From Mycolicibacillus trivialis (GTDB lineage: Bacteria; Actinomycetota; Actinomycetes; Mycobacteriales; Mycobacteriaceae): a stretch of 64,000 bases of DNA. The notes under the pieces were generated by a model. It saw only the letters and a program-made list of their open reading frames with translations, was not told the DNA's origin and did not search any database. This document shows, piece by piece, positions 61,052 to 64,000 of the stretch. The stretch lies in the NCBI RefSeq assembly GCF_002102395.1, contig NZ_LQPZ01000013.1, forward strand, positions 150,659 to 214,658, in the 5' to 3' direction. Position 1 is the first letter of the stretch, and every line of letters starts with the position of its first letter. Both the position numbers and the translations under genes were made by a program.

Positions 61052-62109
61052 CTGCAGACCGGGGTGTGGAGGCCTTGGACGGTGTCGCCGCCCGGAGTGG
61101 CGGCGGCGACGAAGGCGCGGAACCAGTAGAACAGGCCCTGCCAGAACGCGAAGTCGACGTTGCAGGGGTAGCCGTTGATGTAGGCGCCCTCCTGCGTGAT
61201 CCGGGCGATTCCCTTGAGCAGCAACGGCAGGTTGGCCCCCAGGTAGGCGAAGCGCTCGCGTCCGTCGCGCAGGCCGTAGTCGAGGAAGCCCGGCTGGCGC
61301 GTGATGAACTCCTGGACGTCGGGGGTGATGGTGTCGACGATGGTGGCCAGCCGCCCGACGGTGGAGTTGGTGGAGCCGACGGAGGCGACCAGTTGGTCGC
61401 GGCGGGCCGCTAGTTCCGACATGACCGAACGGGTCTGGCCGATCATGTTCTCCAGGTTGTCGTTCTGTGCGGACAGGCTGGCCATCAGGTCGTTGAGGTT
61501 GCCGATCAGATCGCCGAGCACCTGGTCGGGGCCGGCGAGGGTTTCGGCGAGCACGGAAGCCTGCGTGGTCAACACCAGTACCGAGGTCTCATCGCCCTGG
61601 AACGCCTGGATCAGCGCGGTGGTGAGGTTGTCGACCTGCTCGGGGTCGAGCTGGGTGAACAGCGGCTCGAAGCCGTTGAGCATGTAGGAGATGTCGAAGG
61701 ACGGCACCGTGTGTTCTTTGGGGATATGTCCGCGGTCGGGCAGTGGGGAGCGGGGGCCGCTGGCGTTCGGGTCCTGGGAGAGGCCGAGATAGCGCTGGCC
61801 GATGACGTTCTGGTAGGTGACCGACGCGATCGTGTCGGTGTAGAGGGTCTGATCGCTCTGCACCCGGAAAGTGACGCGCGCATCGGTGCCCTCGAGGTCG
61901 ATCTTGTCCACCCGGCCGACGCGGACCCCCGCGACCCGGACGTCGTCGCCCGGCGCCATGCCCAGGATGTCGGTGAACGTCGCCGTATAGGTGTGGGTGG
62001 GACCGGCGACCTCGCGTTCCAGGGTGGCGTAGACCATCCACGTCATCGCCAGCGACACGACGGTGAAGATCGACAGTCCGATCACGGGCTTGCGGTAGCG
62101 CTTGTTCAT
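61048..62109 (-). CDS. mceB: MceB
   Basis: 353 residues. Membrane helix (VIGLSIFTVVSLAMTWMVYATL), MCE domain (HTYTATFTDILGMAPGDDVRVAGVRVGRVDKIDLEGTDARVTFRV), and the MceB-specific end (YPCNVDFAFWQGLFYWFRAFVAAATPGGDTVQGLHTPVCR). Start overlaps the mceA stop. Tube subunit of the lipid importer. Confidence 0.93.
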   Translation of the reverse strand: MNKRYRKPVIGLSIFTVVSLAMTWMVYATLEREVAGPTHTYTATFTDILGMAPGDDVRVAGVRVGRVDKIDLEGTDARVTFRVQSDQTLYTDTIASVTYQNVIGQRYLGLSQDPNASGPRSPLPDRGHIPKEHTVPSFDISYMLNGFEPLFTQLDPEQVDNLTTALIQAFQGDETSVLVLTTQASVLAETLAGPDQVLGDLIGNLNDLMASLSAQNDNLENMIGQTRSVMSELAARRDQLVASVGSTNSTVGRLATIVDTITPDVQEFITRQPGFLDYGLRDGRERFAYLGANLPLLLKGIARITQEGAYINGYPCNVDFAFWQGLFYWFRAFVAAATPGGDTVQGLHTPVCR

Positions 62110-63650
62110 CGGTCGCCTCCGGTGTCGGGCAGGAGGTGCACGGTCATGCCCCGGGCCACCGGGCCCAGCAGCAGTTGGGTTGCGGTGGTGGGTGAGCCGC
62201 CCACGATGCGACCGATCTGCGCGGCCTCCTGGCGGCTGCCGACCGGGCCGACGTTGCCGCCGAGCACCGCCGAGTACGGGATGGCATCCGAGGGGGGCAG
62301 GTCGTAGGAGGCCGGAGCAGCCGGCTCGGCCGGTGGCGGACCGGGCGCCGGGGGGCCCGGTGGTGGCGGACCGGGCAACTGGGCCGATCCGGTCAGCGGC
62401 GGCACCATCTGGGGCAGCGGTGGCGGGGCGGGCGGTCCCTGCGGGTCGTCGGGCATCGAGTGCCGCGGCGGAGTCAGGTTCGGCCGGTTCTCGGTGACGT
62501 ACGGCGGCACCGAGGCGTCGACGGAATCCAGCGCGGGGTACAGATCCGGCGCGGTCGGGGTCTCCGGCGCGGTGTGGCAGCTGGGTCCTTCCAGTTCCCC
62601 ATAGCGTGGGCAGTCCGCCCGCACGTAGGTACGGCTGGGAGTGAGTGCGACGACGGCCTTGAGGGTCAGCAGATTGGTCTCGGGATTCCAGGCCTCGTCG
62701 TAGAACTTGTTGGCCAGCACCTGTAGCCGGGTGGAGACGCCGTGGAACTGATCGGCGTGGTCGGCGATGATGCCCAGCGGCGGGCTGAACTGGGTGGTGA
62801 CGGTGATCATCCGGTCGACCTGGTTGTCCAGTGCGCGACCGATCGTGTCGGTGGTGTTGAGTCCGCCGGTCAGGAAATCGGTGAGTTGGCTGCGCTTCTC
62901 GGCGAACGTGCGCATCGGTGTGATCGAGTTGTCCAGCGCGTCGAACAACTCCGGAGAGGAGTCGCGCAGCCCGTCGGCGGCGTCCTGCAGTGCCGAGAGC
63001 GTCGACGGGGTGGCGGCGTCGGCGCCGACGACGGTGTTGAGCCGGCTGAGGACCTCGATGAGATCGTGGCCGGTGTCGGTGATCTCGTCACCGCGGCCCT
63101 TGGTCGCCTCGCCCAGGGCGGCCATCACGCCGATCGTCTGACTGTCCGGTTTGCGTCCCACCGCGGCCAGCAGTTCGCGCAGTTTGGCCAGCACGTTCTG
63201 GAACAGGACGGTGGGCAGGGTGGTGTCCTCGGGGACCAGGGAGCCGCTGTGCAGCGAGCCGGCGGCGGGCCCGTTGTCGACCAGCTGCACCGCCGAGACG
63301 GCGAACACGTTGGTGGGGATCACCCGCGCGGTGACCGTGTTGGGGATGCGCTCGGCGTATTCGGGTTTGAGGTTGACGTGCACCAGGTTAGGCCCGCCGT
63401 GGCGCGACGGGGTGACCCCGGAGACCGAGCCGACCAGCACGCTGCGGAACTTCACATCCGAGCGGGCCGGCAGGCCGTCACCGATGTTGACCAACTCCAC
63501 GGTGACGCGGACCAGGTTGTCGAAGCTGCCCTTGGATTTGGCGACCATCGCCGCCGACGCGGCGACGGCGATCAGTGCGAAGCACGTGCCCAGCGCGATC
63601 AGCCGCGGCAGCGACGGGCTGCGCGGGTTGAAGTCGAACGGGTTCGGCAC
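62106..63650 (-). CDS. mceA: MceA, first MCE protein present
   Basis: 514 residues from ATG 63650. Membrane helix (LIALGTCFALIAVAASAAMVA), MCE domain (VRVTVELVNIGDGLPARSDVKFRSVLVGSVSGVTP), a helical middle and a Pro-rich C-terminus (~390-460, PPGPPAPGPPPAEPAAP). Length is at the upper end for MceA because of that tail. In known operons yrbEA and yrbEB (permease) lie directly upstream, but here IS481 sequence begins within about 110 bp, so the permease genes are either displaced beyond the window or lost. Confidence 0.92.
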   Translation of the reverse strand: MPNPFDFNPRSPSLPRLIALGTCFALIAVAASAAMVAKSKGSFDNLVRVTVELVNIGDGLPARSDVKFRSVLVGSVSGVTPSRHGGPNLVHVNLKPEYAERIPNTVTARVIPTNVFAVSAVQLVDNGPAAGSLHSGSLVPEDTTLPTVLFQNVLAKLRELLAAVGRKPDSQTIGVMAALGEATKGRGDEITDTGHDLIEVLSRLNTVVGADAATPSTLSALQDAADGLRDSSPELFDALDNSITPMRTFAEKRSQLTDFLTGGLNTTDTIGRALDNQVDRMITVTTQFSPPLGIIADHADQFHGVSTRLQVLANKFYDEAWNPETNLLTLKAVVALTPSRTYVRADCPRYGELEGPSCHTAPETPTAPDLYPALDSVDASVPPYVTENRPNLTPPRHSMPDDPQGPPAPPPLPQMVPPLTGSAQLPGPPPPGPPAPGPPPAEPAAPASYDLPPSDAIPYSAVLGGNVGPVGSRQEAAQIGRIVGGSPTTATQLLLGPVARGMTVHLLPDTGGDR

Positions 63651-63704
63651 GGCTAACCTGTCGTGACCTGAGAGGTTGTTGACGGCGTGCCTGCTTGAAA
63701 TGGG

Positions 63705-63757
63705 GAGGACCTCCTGACGGAGTGAATGTGTCTGGCATCTACCCGTAGGAGGTCCTC
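63705..63757 (+). promoter_or_regulatory. Hairpin covering the transposase ribosome binding site
   Basis: GAGGACCTCCT (63705-63715) pairs perfectly with AGGAGGTCCTC (63747-63757), 11 bp, with a 31-nt loop. The right arm contains the AGGAGGT ribosome site of the GTG at 63758. Read-through transcripts from the flank would fold and hide it, limiting transposase synthesis. Confidence 0.7.
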
Positions 63758-64000
63758 GTGTCTCACGCTAACGCCCGCACGAACGTTTTCGCTCGACGGC
63801 TGATCGTTGAACGTGTCGCTGGTGGTTGGCCGCCGGCGCAGGTCGCTCAACAGCTGGGCATTTCACGGGCCACGGTCTACAAGTGGCTGCGCCGATATGC
63901 CGAAGGCGGGGATGCGGCCTTAGTGTCGGTTCCGGTCGAAAGCTGCGCAGTTTCTTCCGGTCGAATTGTGAGCAGGTGTGTTTACGGGGTTGAGTCTGTG
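63758..64000 (+). mobile_element. 5' part of an IS481-type transposase, diverging at about 63920
   Basis: GTG 63758, preceded by AGGAGGT. The first ~56 codons read SHANARTNVFARRLIVERVAGGWPPAQVAQQLGISRATVYKWLRRYAEGGDAALV, the IS481-family N-terminal helix-turn-helix. The expected DRSSRP continuation is replaced by VSVPVESCAVSSGRIV with no stop before the window end. A direct repeat TTCCGGTCGAA (63930 and 63955) lies in this new part. The element is probably broken by deletion or a second insertion at about 63920. Confidence 0.75.

Overview
The window is GC-rich chromosomal DNA from a mycobacterium. Indicators are mycothiol biosynthesis (mshA), heparin-binding haemagglutinin (hbhA), a PPE protein, an mce operon with Mam proteins, senX3-regX3, RamB and a fatty acyl-AMP ligase. 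The species cannot be fixed from sequence reading alone. From memory of M. tuberculosis, roughly 17.9-51.6 kb follows the order Rv0458 to Rv0491, with clear insertions and losses. The first 7.3 kb holds relatives of the Rv2625c/Rv2629/Rv2631 neighbourhood.

Layout. 0-7.3 kb: aldo/keto reductase end, a tethered exported protein, a D-aminoacylase-like amidohydrolase, then a baeRF-like protein, the RNA ligase RtcB and a site-2 protease with CBS domains. 7.7-17.8 kb: GAF-ANTAR regulator, small membrane and F420-type proteins, a TetR regulator divergent from a DUF1772 membrane protein, tautomerase, DinB protein, aldehyde dehydrogenase, prolyl oligopeptidase and an orphan fatty acyl-AMP ligase. 17.9-22.4 kb: aldehyde dehydrogenase, DUF779, two membrane proteins and lpdC. 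22.5-29.0 kb: an accessory block absent from the M. tuberculosis order as I recall it (JmjC oxygenase, PPE-PPW protein with a leader ORF, secreted DUF6636-like protein, SRPBCC-SDR fusion, TspO, photolyase). 29-34.7 kb: acetate/fatty-acid carbon module (AhpD-like, ramB, acyl-ACP thioesterase, aceA, fadB2). 34.7-39.4 kb: madR, DUF445, an XRE regulator, hbhA and deoC. 39.4-51.6 kb: envelope and redox genes (DUF2993, nitrilase, murB, L,D-transpeptidase, SDR, ROK regulator, mshA, YbjN, gpmA, senX3-regX3). 51.8-54.4 kb: a metal-dependent hydrolase, an MpaB-type oxygenase and a TetR regulator that look like one small regulon. 54.4-63.65 kb, minus strand: mceA-F, two Mam proteins and a secreted DUF3298 protein. 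The window closes with the 5' part of an IS481-type transposase.

How the genes work together. RamB, isocitrate lyase, the acyl-ACP thioesterase and FadB2 form a carbon-switch module for growth on acetate or fatty acids. MadR, hbhA, the L,D-transpeptidase, MurB and the Mce system concern the envelope and lipid import. The non-coding sequence is rich in structure: a repeat family built on CGAGTGAAGTTC at two distant loci, a heavily structured aceA-fadB2 spacer, three 11-bp-phased repeats upstream of senX3, matched GTAC-N6-GTAC palindromes at two promoters, and a hairpin that covers the ribosome binding site of the IS transposase.
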